Below, piece by piece: positions 1-7,214 of a stretch of 7,637 bases of DNA. The notes under the pieces were generated by a model. The model did no database searches and was not told where the DNA came from. It worked only from the letters and a program-made list of their open reading frames with translations. The translations under genes were made by a program, and so were the position numbers. Numbering within the stretch: position 1 is the first letter of the stretch; each line of letters begins with the position of its first letter. Source of the stretch: Acidimicrobiales bacterium (lineage in GTDB: Bacteria > Actinomycetota > Acidimicrobiia > Acidimicrobiales > UBA8190); contig JASHZK010000126.1 in assembly GCA_030042575.1 (NCBI GenBank), positions 1-7,637 of the forward strand. The letters run 5' to 3'.

Positions 1-1547
1 CCGTTGACGGTGCGGGTGACCATCCCGGCGAATCGAGCCACCCCGTGGTGACGGTGCACCACGTAGTCGCCGGGGGCCAGGTCGTCGAAGAACCCGTCGG
101 TGGCCCGGGCCCGAGCCCGGGCCACCCGGTGAGGGCGGCGGCGGCCGGTGAGATCGGCTTCGGCCAGCACCGCCACCTTGGCCGCCGGCAGGACGAAGCC
201 CTTGTCGATGGCCGCCACCACCACCCGGATCCCGGGCCGAGCCAGGTCGTCCTCCCTTCCCCCTGAATCGAGCACCGGCACGGAGAGCCCTTCTTCGGCG
301 AGCACGGCGGCCAGCTGGGCGGCCGAGCCGGCGCCCTCGGCCCCCACCACGACCGAGTAGCCGCCTCGGGCGAGCTCCGAGAGGTGGGAGGCCAGTCGGG
401 ATCGGTCACCCGCCACCGGGCCCCAACCCTGGGCCGACACGGCGGGCGTGGCCGGGCCCGGGGCCGAGGGCACCATGGACAGCACGGGCGCCGGGCAGCG
501 CTCGAGCAGGCGCTCGTAGGCCACGTGCAGCCGGGGGAACACGCCGCCCCCGTCCTCCGGATCGGAGCCCGGCGGGCGGGCCCCCCAGGTGACGGCCAGC
601 GTGTCGGCCAGAGCGTGCTCTTCGTCGAGCAGCTCGGCAGCCCGATCCCGACTCCGGCGGGGGTCGACCAACACCACCCGGGCGTGGGCGGGCAACAGGT
701 CGGGCAGCACTCGCTCCTCGTCGGCCAGCCACGGGGTCCACGACTCCATGCCGTCGAAGAGCTGTCCCTCGGCCAGCCGCTCCCACTGGGCCGCCCCCCA
801 AGGCTCGTCGTCGACCAGCTGCCCGGCCCGGTGCCGGACGGCCTCGGTGGGCAGCAGCTCGTGACAAGCGTGCAGGTCCACCGTGTCGAGCTCGTGGCGC
901 GAGCGCTGATCACCGGGATCGAAGTCGGTGAGACGATCGACCTCGTCACCCCACAGGTCGATGCGCACGGGCAGGTCGGAGTCGGATGGGAACACGTCGA
1001 CGATCCCGCCTCGCACCGCCAGCTCGCCGCGGTGCTCGACCTGGTACTCGCGGCGGTACCCCAGGGCCACCAGTGACTCGACCAGTGCCTGTCGGTCGAC
1101 GACGGCGCCCCGCCGCACCACGACCGGTGTCGCCGCCTGCTCCACCGGGCCGAGGCGCTGGAGCAGGGCCCGGACCGGCGCCACCACCATCTCCGGGCTC
1201 TCCTTGGGCTTCCCGTCGCCCAGGCCCATACGCCACAACAGCCGCAGGCGCTGCCCGATGGTGGCCGTCTCCGGGCTCACTCGCTCGAAGGGGAGAGTGT
1301 CCCAGGGCGGAAAGAGCTCGACCGACTCGGGCCCGAGGAAGGCGGCCGTGTCGTGGGCCAGCCGATCGGCGTCGGCCATGGTGGGGGTGACCACGAGGAT
1401 GGGACGCCGCTCGCCCAACCGGCACAGTCCGGACAACGCGAAAGCAGTGGCGACCTCGGGAACGGCCACTGCCGAGGCGCCGGCCGACAACATCTCCAAC
1501 ATCGCCGGCTCGGCGCGCAGCAGGGGTGGCAACGACCACAGGCTCAC
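1..1547 (-). CDS. mfd: Transcription-repair coupling factor Mfd, N-terminal part (truncated by window edge)
   Basis: Mfd is a DNA translocase that pushes stalled RNA polymerase off DNA and recruits UvrA to start nucleotide excision repair. The minus strand is open from the start to the left edge, giving 515 codons of a protein usually about 1150-1200 residues long. Seen in order: a degenerate UvrB-like module (residues about 1-320) with FPPWDTLPFERVSPE at 79-93 and the highly Mfd-like stretch LGYRREYQVEHRGELAVRGG at 162-181, followed by IVDVFPSDSDLPVRIDLWGDE; a variable domain 3 ending in VLAEADLTGRRRPHR at 459-473; and the start of the CarD-like RNA-polymerase-interaction domain, GDYVVHRHHGVARFAGM at 493-509. 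The helicase motifs lie outside the window. I chose GTG at 1547 because a TACCCT hexamer lies six bases upstream and the homologous sequence begins near SLWSLPPLLR. An in-frame ATG at 1577 would add ten unconserved residues and overlap the start codon of the divergent gene. Identification is secure; the start is inferred. Confidence 0.95.
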   Translation of the reverse strand, partial: MSLWSLPPLLRAEPAMLEMLSAGASAVAVPEVATAFALSGLCRLGERRPILVVTPTMADADRLAHDTAAFLGPESVELFPPWDTLPFERVSPETATIGQRLRLLWRMGLGDGKPKESPEMVVAPVRALLQRLGPVEQAATPVVVRRGAVVDRQALVESLVALGYRREYQVEHRGELAVRGGIVDVFPSDSDLPVRIDLWGDEVDRLTDFDPGDQRSRHELDTVDLHACHELLPTEAVRHRAGQLVDDEPWGAAQWERLAEGQLFDGMESWTPWLADEERVLPDLLPAHARVVLVDPRRSRDRAAELLDEEHALADTLAVTWGARPPGSDPEDGGGVFPRLHVAYERLLERCPAPVLSMVPSAPGPATPAVSAQGWGPVAGDRSRLASHLSELARGGYSVVVGAEGAGSAAQLAAVLAEEGLSVPVLDSGGREDDLARPGIRVVVAAIDKGFVLPAAKVAVLAEADLTGRRRPHRVARARARATDGFFDDLAPGDYVVHRHHGVARFAGMVTRTVN

Positions 1548-1553
1548 CGACTC

Positions 1554-1559
1554 AGGGTA
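1554..1559 (-). promoter_or_regulatory. Predicted -10 element of mfd (leaderless)
   Basis: The minus strand reads TACCCT, followed by six bases and the GTG proposed as the mfd start. This fits the TANNNT -10 consensus of leaderless actinobacterial genes, where transcription begins at or next to the first base of the start codon. There is no Shine-Dalgarno-like sequence before the GTG and no convincing -35 hexamer about 17 bases upstream. This is an inference from spacing that recurs at other starts in the window. Confidence 0.5.
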
Positions 1560-1563
1560 CCGG

Positions 1564-1569
1564 TATGGT
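1564..1569 (+). promoter_or_regulatory. Predicted -10 element of the epoxide-hydrolase-like gene (leaderless)
   Basis: The plus strand reads TATGGT, followed by six bases and the ATG at 1576. The match to TANNNT, the six-base spacing and the lack of a Shine-Dalgarno sequence suggest a leaderless transcript starting at the A of the ATG. The element is a mirror image of the mfd -10 about a centre between 1561 and 1562, within the palindrome ACCGGT. No recognisable -35 is seen; that region would lie inside mfd. Confidence 0.5.
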
Positions 1570-1575
1570 CGGTTC

Positions 1576-2052
1576 ATGACCCCTGCCCAGAGCCAGGCCA
1601 TCGACCAGACCGACGGAGCGGCGCCGGTGGAGCCCGTGGAGCTGGTGCGCCGGTTCCTCCATTCCCTGGCTGCCGGTGACGTCGACGCCGCCGTCGACAT
1701 GCTCGGAGCCGACGTCGAGTACGTCAACGTCTCGACTCCGGCCATCCGCGGCCGCCATGGCGTCCGCCGGGTGCTGGGCGCCGCCATGCGGATGCGGGGA
1801 GCAGGATTCGAGGTCTACCTCCACGCCGTGTCGACCGACGGGTCGACCGTTCTCACCGAGCGCACCGACGTCCTCATCTGGGGCCCGCTGCGCACCCAGA
1901 TCTGGGTGTGTGGGCGCTTCGACGTCAGCGGCGGCGAGATCGTGCTGTGGCGGGACTACTTCGACTGGGCCAACGTGGTCCTGGCGCTGCTCAGGGGGCT
2001 CGTCGCCATGGCGGTTCCCGCCCTCGGCCCTCGGCCCCCGGCGACCGACTGA
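1576..2052 (+). CDS. Limonene-1,2-epoxide hydrolase-like protein (SnoaL/NTF2-like fold)
   Basis: A 158-residue protein of the limonene-1,2-epoxide hydrolase (LEH) family, small cytosolic enzymes that open an epoxide ring with water in one step to give a diol. The known LEH catalytic residues (Tyr53, Asn55, Arg99, Asp101, Asp132 of the Rhodococcus enzyme) have visible counterparts: Y49 and N51 in VEYVNVSTP, R96 and D98 in LTERTDVLIWG, and D127 in LWRDYFDW. The N-terminal helix carries the usual FLHSLAAGDVDAAVDML pattern. About 27 residues after the last motif are hydrophobic, then proline-rich (ALLRGLVAMAVPALGP), without a clear membrane anchor. The substrate is unknown; the family also includes steroid- and lipid-epoxide hydrolases such as mycobacterial EphG. 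The gene is divergent from mfd and converges on pth with five bases between stop codons. Non-catalytic SnoaL-like proteins share the fold, but the complete catalytic set favours an active enzyme. ATG at 1576 has a -10 six bases upstream. Confidence 0.85.
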   Translation: MTPAQSQAIDQTDGAAPVEPVELVRRFLHSLAAGDVDAAVDMLGADVEYVNVSTPAIRGRHGVRRVLGAAMRMRGAGFEVYLHAVSTDGSTVLTERTDVLIWGPLRTQIWVCGRFDVSGGEIVLWRDYFDWANVVLALLRGLVAMAVPALGPRPPATD

Positions 2053-2061
2053 CCACGTCAG
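2049..2061. repeat. Short inverted repeat spanning two convergent stop codons
   Basis: CTGAC (2049-2053) and GTCAG (2057-2061) form a perfect five-base stem with a CAC loop. The repeat contains the TGA stop of the epoxide-hydrolase-like gene and, on the other strand, the TGA stop of pth. There is no T-tract on either side, so it does not look like a standard intrinsic terminator, and a stem this short can occur by chance. Confidence 0.3.
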
Positions 2062-2681
2062 AAACGGGCGCTGCCCTGGTCCGGCTCGGCGTTGAAGCGG
2101 GTCATGGCCGCATCGACCCCGTTGGCGGCGATGTCCTCCACGGCATCGGCCGCCAGCTCGACCGCCACGGCAAAGGCGTCGCGCTCGGCCCGGCTCCCGG
2201 CACCGAGAACATGGTCGACTCCCTGACGTCGTCCGGGCGGCTTGCCGATGCCGATGCGCACCCGCAGGTACCCGTCGTCGTGGAGATGGGCGTGCACCGA
2301 TCGCAGCCCGTTGTGGCCGGCGGTGCCTCCGCCCGCTTTCACCTTGACCCGACCGACGGCGGGATCGAGCTCGTCGTGCACCACCACCAGCCGCTCGACC
2401 GCCAACGGACCGTAACGACGTACCAGAGCAGAGACGGCGAGGCCCGAATCGTTCATGTAGGTCTGAGGCACAGCCAGCACCGCCGAGCGGCCGCCCAGGC
2501 CGACGGCGGCCACCAGGGCCCGGGTGCCGCGCTCGGAGCGGAGGCGCTGGCCGTGACGCGACGCCAACAGCTCCACGGTGTCGGCTCCGAGGTTGTGGCG
2601 GGTGTGACGGAACTCGGCTCCTGGATTACCGAGCCCGACCACGAGGAGGTCGGCGGCGGCGCCTCGGCGGGCGCCGCCCAC
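2058..2681 (-). CDS. pth: Peptidyl-tRNA hydrolase (Pth)
   Basis: Pth cleaves the ester bond of peptidyl-tRNAs that drop off the ribosome, freeing tRNA for reuse; it is a monomeric cytosolic enzyme, essential in most bacteria. The 207-residue product has the full set of conserved sites: VGLGNPG with N19; the catalytic histidine H29 in TRHNLG; N77 in QTYMNDSG; D103 in VVHDELD, which orients the histidine; and N124 in GTAGHNGLRS, which contacts tRNA. These match Asn10, His20, Asn68, Asp93 and Asn114 of the E. coli enzyme. Length is normal, with about nine extra residues before the usual start of the fold. The start is GTG at 2681, 14 bases after the rplY stop, with no Shine-Dalgarno sequence, so translation is probably coupled to rplY. 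The rplY-pth order is the usual actinobacterial arrangement. The stop lies five bases from the stop of the convergent epoxide-hydrolase-like gene. Confidence 0.96.
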   Translation of the reverse strand: MGGARRGAAADLLVVGLGNPGAEFRHTRHNLGADTVELLASRHGQRLRSERGTRALVAAVGLGGRSAVLAVPQTYMNDSGLAVSALVRRYGPLAVERLVVVHDELDPAVGRVKVKAGGGTAGHNGLRSVHAHLHDDGYLRVRIGIGKPPGRRQGVDHVLGAGSRAERDAFAVAVELAADAVEDIAANGVDAAMTRFNAEPDQGSARF

Positions 2682-2695
2682 CGGCTTGCGCAGGA

Positions 2696-3370
2696 TCAGC
2701 CTTCCTCGCCGCCTGAGGACTCGGCCGCCTCACCAGCGGCGGCCTCGGCCGTAGCACCCTCGGCCGGAGCCTCGGCGGCGGCTTCGGCGGCGGCCTCCTC
2801 GACCTCGGCGGCCACCCGCGAGGCCTGGCCGGCCACCACCACGGACTCGGGGTCGACATCGGTGGACACCCCGGGAGGAAGAGTCAGGTCCGAGACCCGC
2901 AACGCCCCCCCCACCGTCAGCCCCGAGACGTCGAGCTGGAGGTGAGCAGGGATGTCAGCCGGTCGGGCCCGCACTGCGAGGGAGAACATCTGCTGGTCCA
3001 CCACCCCGTCGGAGCGTTGCAGCTCGACGGCCTCGCCCTCCAGGGAGATGGGCACCTCCGCCCGGGTCTCGACGTCGAGGTCCACCACCTGGAAGTCCAC
3101 GTGGACGAGGTTGCCCCGCACCGGGTGGCGCTGGAGCTCGCGAGCCATGGTGGGATAGCTGGCCCCGTCGAAGGTCAAGGTGAGCACGGCATTGAGGCCG
3201 GCGGCGGTGCTGAGGGCGGCGCGCAGCTCCCGGGCCCCGACGGTCACCGGGACCGGTTCGACCCCGGTGCCGTAGACCACGGCGGGGATGCGCCCGGACC
3301 TGCGCAGCCGGCGGGCGGCGCCGGTGCCGGTGGGGCGGCCCGGTTCGGCCACCAAGGTGATCTCGGCCAT
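2696..3370 (-). CDS. rplY: 50S ribosomal protein L25, CTC/TL5 type
   Basis: L25 binds 5S rRNA in the central protuberance of the large ribosomal subunit; the long CTC/TL5 form has an extra beta-rich domain and was first described as a general stress protein in Bacillus. Residues 1 to about 95 form the L25 domain, with RPTGTGAARRLRRSGRIPAVVYG at 12-34 and ARELQRHPVRGNLVHVDF at 76-93. Residues about 96-183 form the TL5 C-terminal domain (VPISLEGEAVE, and VSDLTLPPGVSTDVDPESVVV). The last 39 residues (186-224) are a low-complexity tail with 17 Ala and 11 Glu, common in actinobacterial L25 and probably disordered. Total length 224 is normal for this type. ATG at 3370 lies 12 bases after the prs stop without a Shine-Dalgarno sequence. 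A TAAGAT hexamer overlaps the prs stop and could give a separate near-leaderless transcript. Confidence 0.95.
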   Translation of the reverse strand: MAEITLVAEPGRPTGTGAARRLRRSGRIPAVVYGTGVEPVPVTVGARELRAALSTAAGLNAVLTLTFDGASYPTMARELQRHPVRGNLVHVDFQVVDLDVETRAEVPISLEGEAVELQRSDGVVDQQMFSLAVRARPADIPAHLQLDVSGLTVGGALRVSDLTLPPGVSTDVDPESVVVAGQASRVAAEVEEAAAEAAAEAPAEGATAEAAAGEAAESSGGEEG

Positions 3371-3379
3371 GGGCGCTGG

Positions 3380-3385
3380 ATCTTA
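3380..3385 (-). promoter_or_regulatory. Possible internal -10 element for rplY-pth
   Basis: The minus strand reads TAAGAT, overlapping the prs stop codon (TAA), nine bases before the rplY ATG. It fits TANNNT and would place a transcription start within two or three bases of the ATG. The spacing differs from the six bases at the other starts here, and a stop codon supplies the TAA for free, so this is a weak candidate. Confidence 0.25.
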
Positions 3386-4354
3386 GGCGAGGTTCTCGCC
3401 CCCGAAGATCTCCGACACCGAGGTGTCCTCGAACACGGCGTCGATGGCGTCGGCGATGATCTTGGCCACCGAGAGCACCTCGAGCTTCTCGATGCGCCGG
3501 TCCTCGGGCAGCGGCAGGGTGTTGGTGATGATCACCCGGGCCAGGGGCGACTTCTCCAGCCGGGCCAGAGCGGGATCGGAGAGGATGCCGTGGGTGGCCA
3601 TGGCCCAGGTCTCGGCCGCCCCCCGCTCCATGAGCAGCTCGGAGGCGGCACAGATGGTGGCGGCGGTGTCGATCATGTCGTCGACCAGGACGCAGCGCCG
3701 GCCCTCGACCTCGCCCACCACGTCGAGGGCCAGCACCTCGTGGGCCGAGCCGCGGGGACGTCGCTTGTGCACGAAGGCCAGATCGGCACCCAGGTGCTGG
3801 CTGAAGCGCTCGGCCACCTTGACCCGCCCGGCATCGGGCGACACCATCACCAGGTCCCGGGTTCCCTGTCGCATCAATTCCTCCACCAGCACGGGCATGG
3901 CCACCAAGTGGTCGAAGGGAACGTCGAAGAATCCCTGGATCTGCCCGGAGTGCAGGTCCACGCTCACCACCCGGTCGGCTCCGGCGGCCTGGAGCATGTC
4001 GGCCAGCAACTTGGCCGTGATCGGTTCACGACCCGTCGCCTTGCGGTCCTGCCGGGAGTACCCGTAGTACGGGCAGACGGCGGTGATGCGCTCGGCCGAG
4101 GCCCGCTTGGCCGCCTCGATCATGATGAGCTGCTCCATGATGGCGTCGTTGACCGGGCCGGCGTGCGTCTGGACGATGAAGATGTCGCTGCCCCGCAAGG
4201 AACGGTCGTAGCGGCAGTGGATCTCGCCGTTGGCGAACTCTCGCAGGTTGGCGTTGCCCAGCTCCACGCCGAGATGGGTGGCGATCTCCTGGGCCAGAAG
4301 AGGGTGCGAGCGCCCCGACACCAGCTCGAGGCGCCGCCGCGGGACGAGCTCCAT
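3383..4354 (-). CDS. prs: Ribose-phosphate pyrophosphokinase (PRPP synthetase)
   Basis: Prs transfers pyrophosphate from ATP to ribose 5-phosphate to make PRPP, the precursor of purines, pyrimidines, histidine, tryptophan and NAD, and of decaprenylphosphoryl-arabinose in actinobacteria that make arabinan. The 323-residue product has the class I hallmarks: FANGEIHCRYD at 40-50; the ATP-binding PYYGYSRQDRK at 95-105; the metal-binding DLHSGQIQGFF at 133-143 with D133 and H135; SPDAGRVKVAERF at 172-184; the catalytic-flexible-loop KRRPRG at 197-202; and the PRPP-binding loop VLVDDMIDTAAT at 222-233, where the usual DTAGT reads DTAAT. Length is normal. It lies between glmU and rplY as in mycobacteria and streptomycetes. 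ATG at 4354 is preceded by TAGCCT and six bases, suggesting a leaderless start in addition to any read-through from glmU 46 bases upstream. Confidence 0.97.
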   Translation of the reverse strand: MELVPRRRLELVSGRSHPLLAQEIATHLGVELGNANLREFANGEIHCRYDRSLRGSDIFIVQTHAGPVNDAIMEQLIMIEAAKRASAERITAVCPYYGYSRQDRKATGREPITAKLLADMLQAAGADRVVSVDLHSGQIQGFFDVPFDHLVAMPVLVEELMRQGTRDLVMVSPDAGRVKVAERFSQHLGADLAFVHKRRPRGSAHEVLALDVVGEVEGRRCVLVDDMIDTAATICAASELLMERGAAETWAMATHGILSDPALARLEKSPLARVIITNTLPLPEDRRIEKLEVLSVAKIIADAIDAVFEDTSVSEIFGGENLA

Positions 4355-4360
4355 GGGCGG

Positions 4361-4366
4361 AGGCTA
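4361..4366 (-). promoter_or_regulatory. Predicted -10 element of prs (leaderless)
   Basis: The minus strand reads TAGCCT, then six bases (CCGCCC), then the prs ATG. It has the same TANNNT-N6-start layout as the two divergent starts near 1560, and no Shine-Dalgarno sequence is present. It lies in the 46-base glmU-prs gap, so prs, rplY and pth may have their own transcript. A CCCGCGGG palindrome (4367-4374) lies immediately upstream; its role is unknown. Confidence 0.5.
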
Positions 4367-4400
4367 CCCGCGGGGGACGCCCAGGGCTCTGAGCATCGGC

Positions 4401-5510
4401 CTAGGCCCTGTCGTCGTCGGAGCCCAGCCGGGTGAAGGGACCGACCACCTCCCCGGCCGCCACCACCGCCCCCGGGTCGAGCACGGCGAAGGGCCCCACC
4501 CGGGCGTGATCCCCCACCGTCGCTCTGGTGGCCGAGCTGACGGCGACGACCGCCCCCTCCCCCACATCGGTGTCCACCAGACGGCAGTCGGGACCGACCT
4601 CGGCGCCCGCTTCGACCACGGTGTCGCCCTGGAGCAGCACCCCGGGAAGCAGGACCACGTCAGGGGCCAGGACGACGGAGGTGTCCACGTAGGTACGCTC
4701 GGGATCCCACATGGTGACCCCCCGGCGCATCCAGCGCTCGTTGATGCGGTCACGCAGCTCCGCCTCGGCCACGGCCAGCTGGGCCCGGTCGTTGATCTCG
4801 GCCGCTTCCATGGGATCGGCCAGCACGAGCGTCTCCAGGCGGTACCCGGCGTCGTGCAGCACGGTGTACACGCCGGTGAGCGAGTGCTCACCGTTGTGGC
4901 CCAGGGGCCGCAGTCGCCGCAGGGCGGGGGCCAGGACTCCCTGTCGGAAACAGTGGATGGCGGTGGCCACCTCGTCGACGTCACTTTCGTCCTCGGGGAC
5001 CTCGTCGTGCTCGACCACCCCCACCACACTCCCGTCGCGGCCGCGCACCACCCGGTCGTAGCCATCGGAGCCGTCGAGGCGGGCGGTGAGCAGCGTGGCG
5101 GCGGCGTCGGAGGCGCGGTGGTTGCGGACCATGGCGGCCAGGGTGGCAGCGCGCAGCAGCGGGACGTCGCCGGGCAGCACGACCACGTCGGCGTCACCGT
5201 CGAAGGCCGCTTCGGGAAGTGCGGTGAGCCCGACGGCCAAGGCATCGCCGGTTCCCAGCTGCTCCGGTTGCTCGACGAACTCGATGGACAGTGCCGAAGG
5301 AGCGTGGTCGATCAAGGTCTTGGTCACCCACTCGCCGCGGTGACCCACCACCACCACCACCTTGTGCACCGGGAGCTCGGCCAGCGCGTCGAGCACGTGG
5401 AGGATCATGGGGCGGCCGCACAAGCGGTGGAGTGGTTTGGGACGCGTCGATCGCATGCGCGTCCCCTCGCCGGCGGCCAGGACGACGGCAGACAGCGGAC
5501 GATCGGCCAT
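4401..5510 (-). CDS. glmU: N-acetylglucosamine-1-phosphate uridylyltransferase, short GlmU lacking a complete acetyltransferase domain
   Basis: GlmU normally acetylates glucosamine-1-phosphate and then joins GlcNAc-1-phosphate to UTP, making UDP-GlcNAc for peptidoglycan. Uridylyltransferase motifs are clear: LAAGEGTRMRSTRPKPLHRL at 11-30 (K25), EQLGTGDAL at 83-91, LPGDVPLL at 112-119 with metal ligand D115, VVEHDE at 165-170, and INDRAQL at 239-245 with the second ligand N240. The left-handed beta-helix begins at about 270, but the protein ends at 369 (bifunctional GlmU is about 450-495), soon after VGPFAVLDPGAVV. The coils holding the acetyltransferase Lys, His, Tyr and Asn catalytic residues are absent, and the 46-base gap to prs leaves no room for a frameshifted remainder. 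Pocket positions are unusual: GYDR for GYGR, and EVATAI where EINTGI-like sequence is expected. Gene order supports glmU; a related NDP-sugar specificity is possible. ATG at 5510 is chosen over an upstream in-frame ATG (5543) because MADRPLSAVVLAAG is the usual family start. Confidence 0.85.
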   Translation of the reverse strand: MADRPLSAVVLAAGEGTRMRSTRPKPLHRLCGRPMILHVLDALAELPVHKVVVVVGHRGEWVTKTLIDHAPSALSIEFVEQPEQLGTGDALAVGLTALPEAAFDGDADVVVLPGDVPLLRAATLAAMVRNHRASDAAATLLTARLDGSDGYDRVVRGRDGSVVGVVEHDEVPEDESDVDEVATAIHCFRQGVLAPALRRLRPLGHNGEHSLTGVYTVLHDAGYRLETLVLADPMEAAEINDRAQLAVAEAELRDRINERWMRRGVTMWDPERTYVDTSVVLAPDVVLLPGVLLQGDTVVEAGAEVGPDCRLVDTDVGEGAVVAVSSATRATVGDHARVGPFAVLDPGAVVAAGEVVGPFTRLGSDDDRA

Positions 5511-5515
5511 GCGTT

Positions 5516-5522
5516 TAGTCTG
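5516..5522. promoter_or_regulatory. Possible shared bidirectional -10 element between glmU and the acyl-CoA carboxylase genes
   Basis: On the plus strand TAGTCT (5516-5521) fits TANNNT. On the minus strand the same bases, shifted by one, read CAGACT (5522-5517), six bases before the glmU ATG and one mismatch from TANNNT. The minus reading would give a leaderless glmU transcript. The plus reading would start transcription near 5528, leaving a leader of about 80 bases before the carboxyltransferase ATG. No -35 element is recognisable. The rest of the 98-base gap (5511-5608) shows no hairpin with a T-tract, repeat or operator that I can identify. Confidence 0.35.
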
Positions 5523-5608
5523 GCACCCGATGACCCGGTGCACGAAGACACAGGGCGCCAGCTGGGCTTCAGCAACAGCGCCGGCCGCCTGACCGGGACA
5601 TCGCGCCC

Positions 5609-7207
<1,599 letters not shown>

Positions 7208-7214
7208 GGGGTTC

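Noticed and set aside
384..1076. Plus-strand open frame over mfd, and minus-strand frames at 406-867 and 946-1539
   Set aside because: They overlap the continuous Mfd reading frame, which has strong conserved sequence throughout. The alternative products are Arg/Gly/Ala- or Gln/Gly-rich without motifs.
928..1575. Upstream extension of the epoxide-hydrolase-like gene to 928
   Set aside because: The frame stays open upstream only because it runs antisense through mfd. The translated part is Ser/Arg/Thr-rich and unrelated to the LEH family, whose homology begins after ATG 1576.
2703..2815. GCC/GAG-rich stretch as a tandem repeat array
   Set aside because: It is explained by the Ala/Glu-rich tail of L25. 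No fixed unit repeats at a constant period.
4367..4374. CCCGCGGG palindrome upstream of prs as an operator or terminator
   Set aside because: An eight-base all-G/C palindrome is frequent by chance in DNA this GC-rich. There is no T-tract and no second copy.
2942..4435. A 497-codon open frame on the plus strand across rplY and prs
   Set aside because: It is antisense to two clearly conserved genes. Its product is His/Gly/Val-rich with no family features, as expected when high-GC codon bias on one strand removes stops from the other.
5511..5608. tRNA, riboswitch or small RNA in the largest intergenic gap
   Set aside because: The gap is 98 bases, and I could find no cloverleaf, known riboswitch core or strong hairpin followed by T residues. 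A tRNA sits upstream of glmU in some actinobacteria but is not present here.
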